From the NCBI RefSeq assembly GCF_021556615.1, contig NZ_JAKGGD010000003.1, positions 124,001 through 188,000 on the forward strand: a stretch of DNA of 64,000 nucleotides, given 5' to 3'. Numbering within the stretch: position 1 is the first letter of the stretch; the number at the start of each line of letters is the position of its first letter. Below the pieces are notes generated by a model, which was not told the origin of the DNA, did no database searches, and worked only from the letters and a program-made list of their open reading frames with translations. This DNA is from Paracoccus salsus (lineage in GTDB: Bacteria > Pseudomonadota > Alphaproteobacteria > Rhodobacterales > Rhodobacteraceae). This document shows positions 47,060 through 56,298 of the stretch, piece after piece. The position numbers were made by a program, and so were the translations under genes.

Positions 47060-48201
47060 CAGCCTGAAGCCTCCATCACCGCCCGCAGATCGGCCGCCGC
47101 AAGCGGCGCCGGATTGGCCTTCATCGACGATGACATGGCGGCCGCCTCGGCGGCCGCCTGTTGCGCGCCCCGATCGATCCCCAGTTCCGCCAGCGACGAC
47201 AGGCCGCATCCGCGCGACCACTCCGCAAGCAGGGCGGCGGCCTGATCGACCGTGGCCTCGGGCCGGCAGAACGCCGCGCCGATCCATCGGCCGACCTGGT
47301 CCAGCCGCCCGCCGTCATGGACCTTGCGCCGGTTCGCCACAAGCACATGCGGCAACAGGACACCGCAGATTGCGCCATGCGCCGCGCCCGAAAGCCCGCC
47401 CAGAGGACCCGCGAGACCGTGCACCGCGCCCAGACCGGCATTCGCCAGCGCCAGGCCGCCGCACAGGCTGACCCAGGCCATCTCGTCGCGCGCCGCCGGG
47501 TCCTCGGCCTTCATCAGTCGCCGGATCGCGGCCAGGCCGCGAGGGATCGCGTCTCGGCACAGCGCGTCGGTCATCGGGTTCGCGCGCGTGCCGACATAGG
47601 GCTCGATCACCTGCGTGATGGCGTCCAGCCCCGAGGCCAGCGTGACGCCGCGAGGACAGCCATCCGTCAGAGCCGGATCGACGATCGCCAGTCGCGGCAG
47701 CATCCGCACGTCGCGCAGGCTGACCTTGCGGCGCTGGTCCGGAACAGCGATCACCGCGTTACGGGTCACCTCGGCGCCTGTTCCGGCCGTCGTCGGCATC
47801 GCGACGAACGGCAAGGGCGGATGGTCCAGCGGCAAGCCCTGACCGACCACCTCGAGATGGTCCAGCATCGGACGACGCGCGGGGACCATTGCGGCGATGG
47901 CCTTGCCCGCGTCGATCACCGCGCCGCCGCCCATGGCGACCACGATCTTGACCCCGGCATCGCGCGCGGCGGTCACACCGGCCTCGATCAGCGCCATGTC
48001 GGGCTCCCGAGCCACGGCGAAGCCGGTGACCGCGCAGCCCTCTGCCTCCAGCCTCGCGCGCAGCCCGGCGCTGCGTGCGGGGTTGCTGCCGTGCACCAGC
48101 AGCACGGTCCGCGCCAACCCCGACACTGCGGCGGGCGCGGCATCCGCAGATCCTCGTCCGAACATGATTTCGGTGGCGGTTGCGAAGGCGAATGACTGCA
48201 T
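47059..48201 (-). CDS. Iron-ADH-family dehydrogenase within the ery operon
   Basis: 380 residues, group III alcohol dehydrogenase fold. The NAD motif is GGGAVIDAGK (91-100). Metal positions: Asp193 in GLDAITQVIEPYV, where the usual second ligand histidine is Gln197, then His261 (AVHG) and His275 (AAHG). A glutamine here occurs in a subgroup of the family, so activity is not excluded, but metal use may differ. It sits between eryC and eryD, 27 nt after eryC, where Brucella has no such gene. It may oxidise or reduce another polyol or a tetrulose. Substrate unknown. Confidence 0.85.
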   Translation of the reverse strand: MQSFAFATATEIMFGRGSADAAPAAVSGLARTVLLVHGSNPARSAGLRARLEAEGCAVTGFAVAREPDMALIEAGVTAARDAGVKIVVAMGGGAVIDAGKAIAAMVPARRPMLDHLEVVGQGLPLDHPPLPFVAMPTTAGTGAEVTRNAVIAVPDQRRKVSLRDVRMLPRLAIVDPALTDGCPRGVTLASGLDAITQVIEPYVGTRANPMTDALCRDAIPRGLAAIRRLMKAEDPAARDEMAWVSLCGGLALANAGLGAVHGLAGPLGGLSGAAHGAICGVLLPHVLVANRRKVHDGGRLDQVGRWIGAAFCRPEATVDQAAALLAEWSRGCGLSSLAELGIDRGAQQAAAEAAAMSSSMKANPAPLAAADLRAVMEASG

Positions 48202-48228
48202 GCCCGGCTCCTGAATCGTGGGGTCGGC

Positions 48229-49161
48229 TCAGATATTCAGCTTATCGGCGCCGGTGTCGATATGCGGTGCCCAGAAAGCCACGCTTTCGGCAATCTGGGG
48301 GATCACCTCGCGGTCATTCGGATCACGCTCCTTGAAGCTGAGCTCCAGGCAGATCTCGTTGTCCTGCGCTCCGCCTTCGGCGAAGGCCGCCAGCAACGGC
48401 CTGGGCTGGATGCGTCCCCTGGCATTGAATTCCGCGATGAACGGCCGATGGCCGCCCTTGTCCATCAGCGACTGCTTGACATGGATGATCGGCGACAGCC
48501 TCGGCACCGCGCGGGCCCAGGCATAGGGGTCGAAATCGTCGGGGTCCGGGCTGGTAACGTCACCATGGTCGATATCGGCCATCATCCACATCGGAATCGC
48601 CATGTCCGCTGCGGTCAGACGCGCCTGCAGGGCCCGGCATTCCGCAATGGTTTCGCCGAATTCCCGGCCCACGCTCATGGGCTCCCAGAAGATCCATTCC
48701 AGACCCGCCGCCTTGGCGTGCTCGGCCAGTTCCGCCCAGCAATCGATGGCGATGCCGATCAGTTCTTCGCGTCGGGCGCGATCATCGTAGTCGCGATAGG
48801 TGAAGATCGCGAATTGCGTGCCGATGCTGGTTCCGCCGAGATCCGCGATGATGCCGGCGAAGGTTCGGAACCAATCCACGTAATACCGGCGCACGTCCCG
48901 GTCGGGATGGCCGAAATGGTTCAGCCTTCCGTAGGGCCCGGTCATGCCGCTGGTCACCCGCACCCCCGTCCGGGCCAGCGCGGCGCCCATCTGGCGCGTC
49001 AGCCGCCGGATCACCGGGGCAGGCCAGGACGGGTTGATGAACTCATGCGTCAACTGCAGATCACGGATGCGCAGGTCACGCGCCACGGTGTCGATCAGGT
49101 TATCGGGCTCGGCAAAGCGATTCACCAGCGGGTTGGTGTTCAGAGACAGCGTCAGGGGCAT
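48229..49161 (-). CDS. eryC: EryC, L-3-tetrulose/erythrulose-phosphate isomerase-epimerase
   Basis: 310 residues from the ATG at 49159-49161, behind a GAGGAG ribosome site. AP-endonuclease-2/xylose-isomerase-like TIM barrel. Acidic and histidine metal residues lie in WIFWEPMSVGREFGETIAEC (about 153-172) and MMADIDHGD (near 192-200). It matches EryC by size, fold and place after eryB. In the revised Brucella pathway EryC converts 3-keto-L-erythrose-4-phosphate to L-erythrulose-1-phosphate. It begins 10 nt after eryB. Confidence 0.92.
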   Translation of the reverse strand: MPLTLSLNTNPLVNRFAEPDNLIDTVARDLRIRDLQLTHEFINPSWPAPVIRRLTRQMGAALARTGVRVTSGMTGPYGRLNHFGHPDRDVRRYYVDWFRTFAGIIADLGGTSIGTQFAIFTYRDYDDRARREELIGIAIDCWAELAEHAKAAGLEWIFWEPMSVGREFGETIAECRALQARLTAADMAIPMWMMADIDHGDVTSPDPDDFDPYAWARAVPRLSPIIHVKQSLMDKGGHRPFIAEFNARGRIQPRPLLAAFAEGGAQDNEICLELSFKERDPNDREVIPQIAESVAFWAPHIDTGADKLNI

Positions 49162-49171
49162 TGCATTCTCC

Positions 49172-50689
49172 TCAAGCCGCGTGCGCCTTTGCGGACTCGT
49201 TGAACCAGTCCGCAAAGGCGCGACGCTCGGCCTCGGTCAGGTGCAGATAGTGCTTGGTGCGGCGGAAGAGGATATCATCGGGCCGCAGCGCCCACTCCTT
49301 CGCCACCAGGTAGCGCACCTCGGCTTCGTAAAGCTGGCCACCGAAATGCCGGCCCAGATCGGCCATGCCGGTCGCGCCCGCGACCAGGTCCCCGGTCCGC
49401 GCGCCGTAAAGCCTGCCGTAGTGATGGACCAGCGCGCGCGGCATCCAGGGATGCAGTTCGCGCAGCAGATTGACGTAGCTTTCATAGTCCGAGTTCGCGA
49501 TCTCGCCGCCCGGCAGGGGCGCATTTTCGGTCCAGTCGCCACCCATGTCGGGAAAGATCGGCCGCAGCTTGTGCATGCCGCGTTCGGCCAGTTCACGGAA
49601 CGTGGTGATCTTGCCGCCGAACACGTTAAGCAGTGGCGCACCGCCGGTCTGGTCCAGATCGAACACATAGTCGCGCGTCACGGCCGAGGGGTTGCCCTGC
49701 CCGTCGTCGAAAAGCGGGCGCACGCCCGAAAACGTGTGCAGCACGTCCGACCGGCGCAGCTGTTCCTTGAAATAGCGATTCACCGCCGCCAGCAGATAGT
49801 CGATCTCGGCCTCGTCCGCCGACACGTCTTCGGCGCGTCCTTCATAGGCGATGTCGGTGGTCCCGATCAGCGCCTTGTCGCCCTCGTACGGGTTGATGAA
49901 GATCACCCGCTTGTCGTGGTTCTGAACCAGATAGGCGTTGTTGCCCGCCCAGAACTTCGGGACGATGATGTGGCTGCCCTTGACCAACCGCACATTGCGG
50001 GCCGAGTTCGCGCCGGCGACGCGGGTGATGAAGTCGCTGACCCACGGGCCCGCGCAGTTCACGAGGCATCGCGCGCGAAAGATCCGGGTTTCGCCCGTAA
50101 GCTGGCTTCTCGTCTGCACCGTCCAGGCGCCATCCTCGCGACGGGCCGAGACGCAGGGGCTGCGGGTCAGCACTTCGGCGCCCTTCTCGGCCGCGTCGAC
50201 CGCGTTCAGGATCACCAGCCGGGCGTCGTCGACCCAACAGTCGCTGTATTCGAAACCCTTGCTGTACTTGTCCAGCAGCGGTGCGCCCTCCGGGTCGCGG
50301 CGCAGATCCAGGGTGCGCGTGCCCGGCAGCTTTCTGCGCCCGCCCAGATTGTCGTAGAGGAACAGGCCAAGCCGCACCAGCCAGGCCGGCCGGTCCTGCG
50401 GACTGTGCGGCAGGACAAAGCGCATCGGCCAGATGATATGCGGGGCGGCGTTCATCAGCACCTCGCGTTCGATCAACGCTTCGCGGACCAGCCGAAACTC
50501 GTAGTATTCCAGATAGCGCAGACCGCCATGAACCAGCTTGCCCGACCGGGAAGAGGTGCCCTCGGCCAGATCGTCCTTTTCGCACAGCACGACACTCAAT
50601 CCACGGCCGGCAGCATCGCGCGCGACTCCGGCGCCGTTGATACCCCCGCCAATCACGAACAGGTCGATCACCTGGCTGTCATTGCTCAT
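49172..50689 (-). CDS. eryB: EryB, FAD-dependent erythritol-4-phosphate dehydrogenase
   Basis: 505 residues from the ATG at 50687-50689. GlpD-like fold: FAD motif FVIGGGINGAGVARDAAGRG (11-30), KLVHGGLRYLEYYEFRLV near 68-85, and the C-terminal DUF domain of glycerol-3-phosphate dehydrogenases. Size, homology and position between eryA and eryC distinguish it from GlpD. It oxidises L-erythritol-4-phosphate, passing electrons to the quinone pool at the membrane. It starts 2 nt after the eryA stop, so it is tightly coupled. Confidence 0.93.
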   Translation of the reverse strand: MSNDSQVIDLFVIGGGINGAGVARDAAGRGLSVVLCEKDDLAEGTSSRSGKLVHGGLRYLEYYEFRLVREALIEREVLMNAAPHIIWPMRFVLPHSPQDRPAWLVRLGLFLYDNLGGRRKLPGTRTLDLRRDPEGAPLLDKYSKGFEYSDCWVDDARLVILNAVDAAEKGAEVLTRSPCVSARREDGAWTVQTRSQLTGETRIFRARCLVNCAGPWVSDFITRVAGANSARNVRLVKGSHIIVPKFWAGNNAYLVQNHDKRVIFINPYEGDKALIGTTDIAYEGRAEDVSADEAEIDYLLAAVNRYFKEQLRRSDVLHTFSGVRPLFDDGQGNPSAVTRDYVFDLDQTGGAPLLNVFGGKITTFRELAERGMHKLRPIFPDMGGDWTENAPLPGGEIANSDYESYVNLLRELHPWMPRALVHHYGRLYGARTGDLVAGATGMADLGRHFGGQLYEAEVRYLVAKEWALRPDDILFRRTKHYLHLTEAERRAFADWFNESAKAHAA

Positions 50690-50691
50690 CT

Positions 50692-52263
50692 TCAATATCC
50701 TTCCGGGAAAGTCCTGCGGGCGGCGGCAAGCGCGCCCCATGTCGCGGCCAGGTCGCCGCGCGACGCCGAGAAAACGTGAAACAGGCGGTCATAGGCGCCG
50801 ACCAGCTGCGCGTCGGGACGCTCGGCCTCGGCCAGAAGCGGCGTCACCCATTCGGCGATGCAGGCCTCCATGTCGGGATAGGCGCCGATGGCGACCGCGG
50901 CCATCATCGCGGCTCCTGCCGCACCGGCCTCGTCCCGATCCGAAACGCGCACCGGCGCATTCAGGCTGGCGGACAGGATGCCGCGCAATGCCCCGGATCG
51001 CGCCGCCCCGCCGGTCAGGCGCAATTCGCCGGGCAACGGGCCCATCGCGGCATAGCAGTCACGCATCGCCATACCCAGCCCCTCGGCCACGGCGCGGACA
51101 AGATCGGGAAAGCGATGGCCGGTCGACAAGCCCACGAAGCCCGCGCGCGCGTCGGCGTTGACAAAGGGGCCGCGTTCCCCCGCATCCGAGATATAGGGGT
51201 GATAGAGGATCTGGCCGGGCCGCGACCGGGCCAGCCAGCCATCGATATGGCCGACGAGGTCGCGATGGGTGACGGCATGCCCCATGTCCGACATAATCCC
51301 GGCTGCGATGCACAGTAACCAGTCGAGGTTCAGCGTCGCGGCCATGTTGGTCTGGACCTGTGTCACGATACCCGGGATCGGAAGACAGATCACATAGCCC
51401 GTGCCCTCGGCATTCAGATGCACATCGTCCGACCGGACGGCCCGCAGATGCACCCCGGTCGAACCGACGGTGGAACAGGCCACATCGCCCGCAGCCCCAC
51501 CATAGACGCCCGCGCCCAGGGCGGTCATCACCATGTCGACATAGCCCAGGCTGACCGGCGTGCCGGCGCGCAGACCGGTCTGGCGCGCGGCATCAGCGGT
51601 CAGCTTGTGGGTGATCTGCGTTCCGTCGATGATCTCTGGCAGCAGCCCCCGGCGATGAGCCAGCCCGAGCGCGTCAAGCACGCCGTCATCATAGCGCCGG
51701 TTGCGGAAATTCCCGAAGGTGAAGCTGGCCTCGGACGGGTCGGTCGCGCGGATCCCCGTCAGGTTGAGATAGAGCCAGTCCTTGCAGTGCAACGCCACTT
51801 CGGCCTGGTCCAGCAGGCCGGGCGCATGGGTATCCATATGGGCCATCTGACAGCCCTGCTGGCAGGTGTTCAGCCCGGTGCCCGTCGCCTCGAATCGGGC
51901 GCGGTTCGCCGGATCCGCCGACAGCTTCGCGACCGTCGGCGCGGCGCGGGCATCAAGCCACAACCACGCGTCGCCCACGGGACCGTCGCGTCCGACAAGC
52001 CAGGTGCCGTCGCCCTGAGCGGTGACCGACAGCGCCGCAGCACGATCGGCGAGGCCGTCGATCTTCTGTCCAAGGGCGCGCAACGCGGTCGCGCAATCGT
52101 CCCAGGTCTGGCTCAACGCTTGCGTGGCGCTGCCGTCCACGCCCGAGCGATAGCGATTGGGAACCGAGGACACGCCAAGTTGCCGGCCCGCCAGGTCGAA
52201 TGCGACCGCCTTGATGACCGAGGTGCCCGCATCGATCCCGATCAGGATCTCAGAACCCGACAT
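50692..52263 (-). CDS. eryA: EryA, erythritol kinase (FGGY family)
   Basis: 523 residues from the ATG at 52261-52263. FGGY carbohydrate kinase: the N-terminal phosphate motif GIDAGTSVIKAVAFD is at about 9-23, the second domain has GERGPFVNADARAGFVGL, and the C-terminal LTGGAARSGALRGILS carries the adenosine motif. It makes L-erythritol-4-phosphate from erythritol and ATP. First gene of eryABC-ADH-eryD. The 650-nt upstream gap is shared with the divergent ABC importer. Confidence 0.92.
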   Translation of the reverse strand: MSGSEILIGIDAGTSVIKAVAFDLAGRQLGVSSVPNRYRSGVDGSATQALSQTWDDCATALRALGQKIDGLADRAAALSVTAQGDGTWLVGRDGPVGDAWLWLDARAAPTVAKLSADPANRARFEATGTGLNTCQQGCQMAHMDTHAPGLLDQAEVALHCKDWLYLNLTGIRATDPSEASFTFGNFRNRRYDDGVLDALGLAHRRGLLPEIIDGTQITHKLTADAARQTGLRAGTPVSLGYVDMVMTALGAGVYGGAAGDVACSTVGSTGVHLRAVRSDDVHLNAEGTGYVICLPIPGIVTQVQTNMAATLNLDWLLCIAAGIMSDMGHAVTHRDLVGHIDGWLARSRPGQILYHPYISDAGERGPFVNADARAGFVGLSTGHRFPDLVRAVAEGLGMAMRDCYAAMGPLPGELRLTGGAARSGALRGILSASLNAPVRVSDRDEAGAAGAAMMAAVAIGAYPDMEACIAEWVTPLLAEAERPDAQLVGAYDRLFHVFSASRGDLAATWGALAAARRTFPEGY

Positions 52264-52408
52264 GGACCGCCTCGGGCGCCACAGCAGCACGACAAGCTGT
52301 TCTCATACTGACTTCCTCCCCGGCCGTCGCTCGACGCGCGACCTGCGGTCATGCCTTGCAGGCCGTCTCTTGAGGGCTCCGCTCCGCAAACATATACCAT
52401 AGCGCTAC

Positions 52409-52436
52409 CACATAAAACGTATTTTTTTACGGACAA
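52409..52436 (-). promoter_or_regulatory. Predicted eryA promoter
   Basis: On the minus strand, -35 TTGTCC (52436-52431) and -10 TATGTG (52414-52409) have a 16-nt spacer that is A/T-rich and contains CGTA-N6-TACG, a palindromic element fit for a SorC-type repressor. The stretch 52381-52450 is strikingly AT-rich. The remaining gap 52450-52700 shows no gene I recognise. Confidence 0.4.
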
Positions 52437-52713
52437 AGGAATAAATTTCAGATACCCTGTTCCGTAAAGGGCCTGACCAGATCGGCGACAGGATGTGGAC
52501 GCGGTCGCATTGCGGCACCGCCACAACATGGGATGGCCAGCCGGTGCACGCGACTGAGAACAGTCCAGGCAGCAAAGAAATGCCGCTTTTCCCCCGCGCG
52601 GCATCGGGGCTGAGCCCTTCCGCCAGCGATCAGGACAGCCGCCGCGGCCGTCCGCAAGCCGGTACGTTCGGTCGGCACCGACAGCTGATTTGCCAGGATT
52701 TCATGTTATGTTA

Positions 52714-52745
52714 TTGACTAGTTTTTATCATTATCATATCACAAA
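52714..52745 (+). promoter_or_regulatory. Predicted promoter and operator of the ABC importer operon
   Basis: -35 TTGACT (52714-52719), a 17-nt spacer and -10 TATCAC (52737-52742). Read on the minus strand, 52745-52729 is TTTGTGATATGATAATG, resembling the site upstream of the eryR-like gene. A repressor bound here would cover the -10. The DUF2291 ATG is 171 nt beyond the -10. Confidence 0.5.
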
Positions 52746-52804
52746 TGGGCTGATTCGGGCCGTCGACGCCGAGGAGGGCGTCAGGATCGGCCGATGGAGG
52801 AGGA

Positions 52805-52903
52805 ATGGCTATCATGCACGACCCTGCACGACGACGCCTTCGCCTCGTCCGGAAACCGCAGCCGGCTGACTCGGCCGGGCGTTCCCCACATCACTCGGCC
52901 TGA
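52805..52903 (+). CDS. Possible 32-codon leader ORF before the importer operon
   Basis: ATG at 52805 is preceded by GGAGGAGGA, the strongest ribosome site in the neighbourhood. The frame runs 32 codons (arginine-, proline- and histidine-rich: MAIMHDPARRRLRLVRK...) and stops 9 nt before the DUF2291 ATG. It resembles no protein I know. It could be a leader peptide for translation coupling or simply the remains of an older N-terminus. Confidence 0.3.
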   Translation: MAIMHDPARRRLRLVRKPQPADSAGRSPHHSA

Positions 52904-52912
52904 GGCTGCATC

Positions 52913-53578
52913 ATGACCCAGAGCACCGCGCCCACCTCACCTGCCCCGAAGGCGCCGGCACCGTCGCGACGCGGACTCTTCGTCAGTGCCGCCGTCGCGA
53001 TCGCGGTTGTGGCCGGCATCGCGCTGGACACCGCGGTCGTCCATGTCGGCTCAGAGTCCGACATCCGCGTCCAGGCGTTTTCACCCGACAGCTATGGACA
53101 GTCGGAATTCCCCCGCATCCTGGAATTCGTCCAGCAGAAGGCTGTCGATGCCGCGACGCTGGTGCCGGCAGTCCTTGCCGACAAGAACGCAGCAATCGAG
53201 CAATACGGCATGGCCGCCTCGACCGGCGCGATCATGTTCGTGACTCTCACCGGCGTTGCGGGCGAGGCGAAGTCCGGCGTGCATGCGCTGGAGGCGGCCG
53301 GCGTGCCCGAGGGCGTCGCCATCCGCGTCCAGACCGGCCCGGCCATCAACGGAACCGATCTGCGCGATGCGCCTGGCGACATCGCATTCGGCCAGTTCAA
53401 GAACCAGATCGAATACCAGGACGCGGGCTCGGGCATCAATCGTGCCATGAAGGCCGCGGTGCTTGACGGCATCGACACGACGAACCTGACCGGCCGCACC
53501 GTTTCCGTGACCGGCGTCTTCCGGCTGATAAACCCGAAGAACTGGTTGATCACGCCTGTCGAGATGAGCGTCGAATGA
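52913..53578 (+). CDS. DUF2291-family periplasmic/membrane-anchored protein of the importer
   Basis: 221 residues. Proline-rich cytoplasmic start, one hydrophobic anchor (about 22-40), then a periplasmic part with IRVQAFSPDSYGQSEFPRIL near 51-70 and GDIAFGQFKNQIEYQDAGSGINRAM near 155-179, as in DUF2291. Such genes occur with sugar ABC importers (rhizobial ery and polyol loci). The role is unknown, perhaps aiding the binding protein. Its stop overlaps the ATPase start by 4 nt. Confidence 0.85.
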   Translation: MTQSTAPTSPAPKAPAPSRRGLFVSAAVAIAVVAGIALDTAVVHVGSESDIRVQAFSPDSYGQSEFPRILEFVQQKAVDAATLVPAVLADKNAAIEQYGMAASTGAIMFVTLTGVAGEAKSGVHALEAAGVPEGVAIRVQTGPAINGTDLRDAPGDIAFGQFKNQIEYQDAGSGINRAMKAAVLDGIDTTNLTGRTVSVTGVFRLINPKNWLITPVEMSVE

Positions 53579-55131
53579 GCCGCACCGTCAACATCGCGGG
53601 CGAGATGCCCGAGGGCGGCCCCGATGCGCGCCAGGTTGTCCTGGCCGCCCGCCATGTCTCCAAGTCCTATGGCAATGTCCACGCGCTGAAAGGCGTCGAC
53701 TTCGACATCCATCGCGGCCAGGTCACGACTCTTTTCGGCGAGAATGGCGCAGGCAAGTCGACCCTGATGAAGATCCTGTCCGGCGTCATCCAGCCGACCG
53801 GCGGCGAGATCATCCTCGACGGCCGGCCGGTCAGCTTCGGCAGCGCCACCGAGGCGCGCGATCGCGGCATCTCGATCATCCACCAGGAGCTGAGCCTCGC
53901 CCCCAACCTGTCCGTGCGCGACAACATCTTCATGGGCCGCGAGATCAGCGGTGCGACCGGTGTCGATTTCGCCGAAGAGGAACGCCAGACCCGCAAGCTG
54001 ATGCAGGATCTGGAAGAGGACATCGACCCGCTGACCCCGGTCGAGGAGCTGCGCCTTGGCCAGCAGCAGATCGTCGAGATCGCCCGCGCCCTGTCGGTCA
54101 ACAGCCGCATCCTGATCATGGACGAACCCACCAGCGCGCTGTCTGCCAGCGAAGTCGAGGTGCTGTTCAAGGTCGTGCGCGACCTGACCGCAAAGGGCGT
54201 TTCGATCGTCTACATCTCGCACCACCTGGAAGAAGCGCTGACCATAACCGATCACGCGGTCGTCCTGCGCGACGGCACCATGACTGCCTATGGACCCCGT
54301 GCCGACATCGATCTCGAATGGATCGTGCGCAACATGGTCGGTGACAACTACGATCTGGGCAGTCCACCCCGGACCCGCCTGGGCCATCCCGCCCTGTCGA
54401 TCCGCAACCTGACGCTGCCGGACCCGGCCGGCGGGTTTCATCTGGTCGACGGGTTGTCGCTGGACGTCCGCGCGGGCGAGATCGTCTGCATCTATGGGCT
54501 GATGGGCGCCGGACGCACCGAGCTGCTGGAAACCTGTGCGGGCAAGCTGCGGGCAAGCGCGGGCGAAATCGTGCTGGAGGGCAAGGAAATCTCGCATCTG
54601 TCGATCGCCGAGCGCATTGCACGCGGGCTTGCGCTGGTCCCCGAGGATCGTCAGCGCGACGGCCTGGTCCAGACAATGAGCGTGGGCGAAAATCTTTCAC
54701 TGGCCTCGATCGCCAGCTTCACCAAGGGCCTGTTCACCCGGAAAGCGGCCGAACGAACGCTGATCGACGCCAGCATCCGCGAAGTCACGGTCAAGACATC
54801 CGGTCCCGACGCGCCCATCGGCTCGCTGTCCGGCGGCAACCAGCAGAAGGTCGTGATCGGCAAGATGCTGGCGACAAGGCCACGCGTCATCATGCTGGAC
54901 GAACCCTCGCGAGGCATCGACATCGGTGCCAAGGCCGAGGTGTTCAGACTGCTGGCGGAAGAGGCAAGGCAGGGGCTGGCCGTCATCTATTCGACGTCCG
55001 AGGTCAGCGAGTGCCTTTCGATCGCGCATCGGATCATCGTCATGCACAAGGGCCGCATCTCGGCCGAATTCGATTCCACCGTCACCAAGGAAAGAATCAT
55101 GGCCGCCTCGGGCGAGTCCGTGGCCGCCTGA
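53575..55131 (+). CDS. eryE: Sugar ABC importer ATPase with two nucleotide-binding domains (EryE-like)
   Basis: 518 residues, the RbsA-type double ATPase. First Walker A is GENGAGKST (near 58-66), with LRLGQQQIVEIARAL as signature and ILIMDEPTSALS as Walker B. The second half has the degenerate loop GLMGAGRTELLE and LSGGNQQKVVIGKML, LDEPSRGIDIG. By position opposite eryA it should import erythritol or a related polyol. The gene symbol follows rhizobial eryEFG usage. Permease begins 9 nt later. Confidence 0.88.
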   Translation: MSRTVNIAGEMPEGGPDARQVVLAARHVSKSYGNVHALKGVDFDIHRGQVTTLFGENGAGKSTLMKILSGVIQPTGGEIILDGRPVSFGSATEARDRGISIIHQELSLAPNLSVRDNIFMGREISGATGVDFAEEERQTRKLMQDLEEDIDPLTPVEELRLGQQQIVEIARALSVNSRILIMDEPTSALSASEVEVLFKVVRDLTAKGVSIVYISHHLEEALTITDHAVVLRDGTMTAYGPRADIDLEWIVRNMVGDNYDLGSPPRTRLGHPALSIRNLTLPDPAGGFHLVDGLSLDVRAGEIVCIYGLMGAGRTELLETCAGKLRASAGEIVLEGKEISHLSIAERIARGLALVPEDRQRDGLVQTMSVGENLSLASIASFTKGLFTRKAAERTLIDASIREVTVKTSGPDAPIGSLSGGNQQKVVIGKMLATRPRVIMLDEPSRGIDIGAKAEVFRLLAEEARQGLAVIYSTSEVSECLSIAHRIIVMHKGRISAEFDSTVTKERIMAASGESVAA

Positions 55132-55140
55132 GGGACGAGA

Positions 55141-56199
55141 GTGAGGGAAACCAAGGACATGTCGGATACCATCGTTGCCCGTCCCGATGGCAGAAAGCGC
55201 GATTTCAACATCGGGCGCCTGCTTCTGGAAGGCCGCGCATTCTTTGCGCTGATCGCGATCATCGTGGTCTTCTCGATCCTGTCGCCAAACTACCTGACCA
55301 TCGGCAACCTGCTGATCATGGCAAGCCACGTGGCCATCTACGGCATCCTGGCGATCGGCATGCTGCTGGTGATCCTGAATGGCGGCATCGACCTGTCGGT
55401 TGGTTCGATCCTGGCGCTGGCCGGCGTCGCCGCCGGCGCGATGATGCAGGGGATCGAACTGCAGGCGATGGGCGTGATCCTGTATCCCCCGGTCTGGGCG
55501 GTGGTGGTGCTGACCTGCGTGCTGGGCGCGCTGGTCGGGGCGGTCAACGGCGTGCTGGTGTCGATCTTCAAGGTGCCGGCCTTCGTCGCCACGCTTGGCG
55601 TCATGTATGTGGCGCGCGGCGTCGCGCTGCTGATGACCAACGGATTGACCTACAACAACCTGTCGGGACGTCCTGAACTGGGCAATACGGGCTTTGACTG
55701 GATCGGCTTCAACCGCATCGCGGGCGTACCGATCTCGGTCATCGTGCTGGCGGTGCTGGCCATTCTCGGCGGGCTGATGCTGTCGCGGTCGTCCTTCGGT
55801 CGCTGGCTGTACGCGTCAGGCGGAAACGAGCGCGCGGCCGAACTGTCGGGGGTGCCGACCCGCCGCGTCAAGATCACCGTCTACACATTGTCGGGGATGC
55901 TGTCGGCCATTGCCGGGCTGGTGCTGGCGTCGCAGCTGACCTCGGCCGGCCCGACGGCGGGCATGACCTATGAACTGACAGCCATCGCTGCGGTCGTGAT
56001 CGGCGGCGCGGCGCTGACCGGCGGGCGCGGCACCATGCGCGGCACCATGCTGGGCGCCTTCGTGATCGGCTTTCTGTCCGACGGCCTCGTCATCATCGGC
56101 GTGTCGTCCTACTGGCAGACGGTATTTACCGGCGCCGTGATCGTGCTGGCCGTGCTGATGAACTCGCTTCAATACGGACGCGGCGGCCGCAAGAGCTGA
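55141..56199 (+). CDS. eryF: Sugar ABC importer permease (EryF-like)
   Basis: 352 residues with eight to ten hydrophobic segments, RbsC type. LAIGMLLVILNGGIDLSVGSILALAG (about 75-100) is the permease signature, and GRWLYASGGNERAAELSGVPTRRVK (near 219-243) is the ATPase-contacting EAA-like loop. GTG start at 55141, 9 nt after the ATPase stop. A downstream ATG at 55159 (MSDT...) is possible, since the first six residues are not conserved. Confidence 0.88.
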   Translation: MRETKDMSDTIVARPDGRKRDFNIGRLLLEGRAFFALIAIIVVFSILSPNYLTIGNLLIMASHVAIYGILAIGMLLVILNGGIDLSVGSILALAGVAAGAMMQGIELQAMGVILYPPVWAVVVLTCVLGALVGAVNGVLVSIFKVPAFVATLGVMYVARGVALLMTNGLTYNNLSGRPELGNTGFDWIGFNRIAGVPISVIVLAVLAILGGLMLSRSSFGRWLYASGGNERAAELSGVPTRRVKITVYTLSGMLSAIAGLVLASQLTSAGPTAGMTYELTAIAAVVIGGAALTGGRGTMRGTMLGAFVIGFLSDGLVIIGVSSYWQTVFTGAVIVLAVLMNSLQYGRGGRKS

Positions 56200-56298
56200 C
56201 GTCTCCGCGAAACTTCCCGGTCCGGCGCCCATCCAGGAAAGCCGGGCGGAAAGCCTGTCGCATGCGACAGTTCCACCAACCCAAGGGAGAGAAGACCA

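Noticed and set aside
52448..52700. Gene in the eryA-importer gap
   Set aside because: Open frames on both strands are short, cysteine- and arginine-rich, and lack ribosome sites and family resemblance. The gap is best read as divergent promoter DNA.
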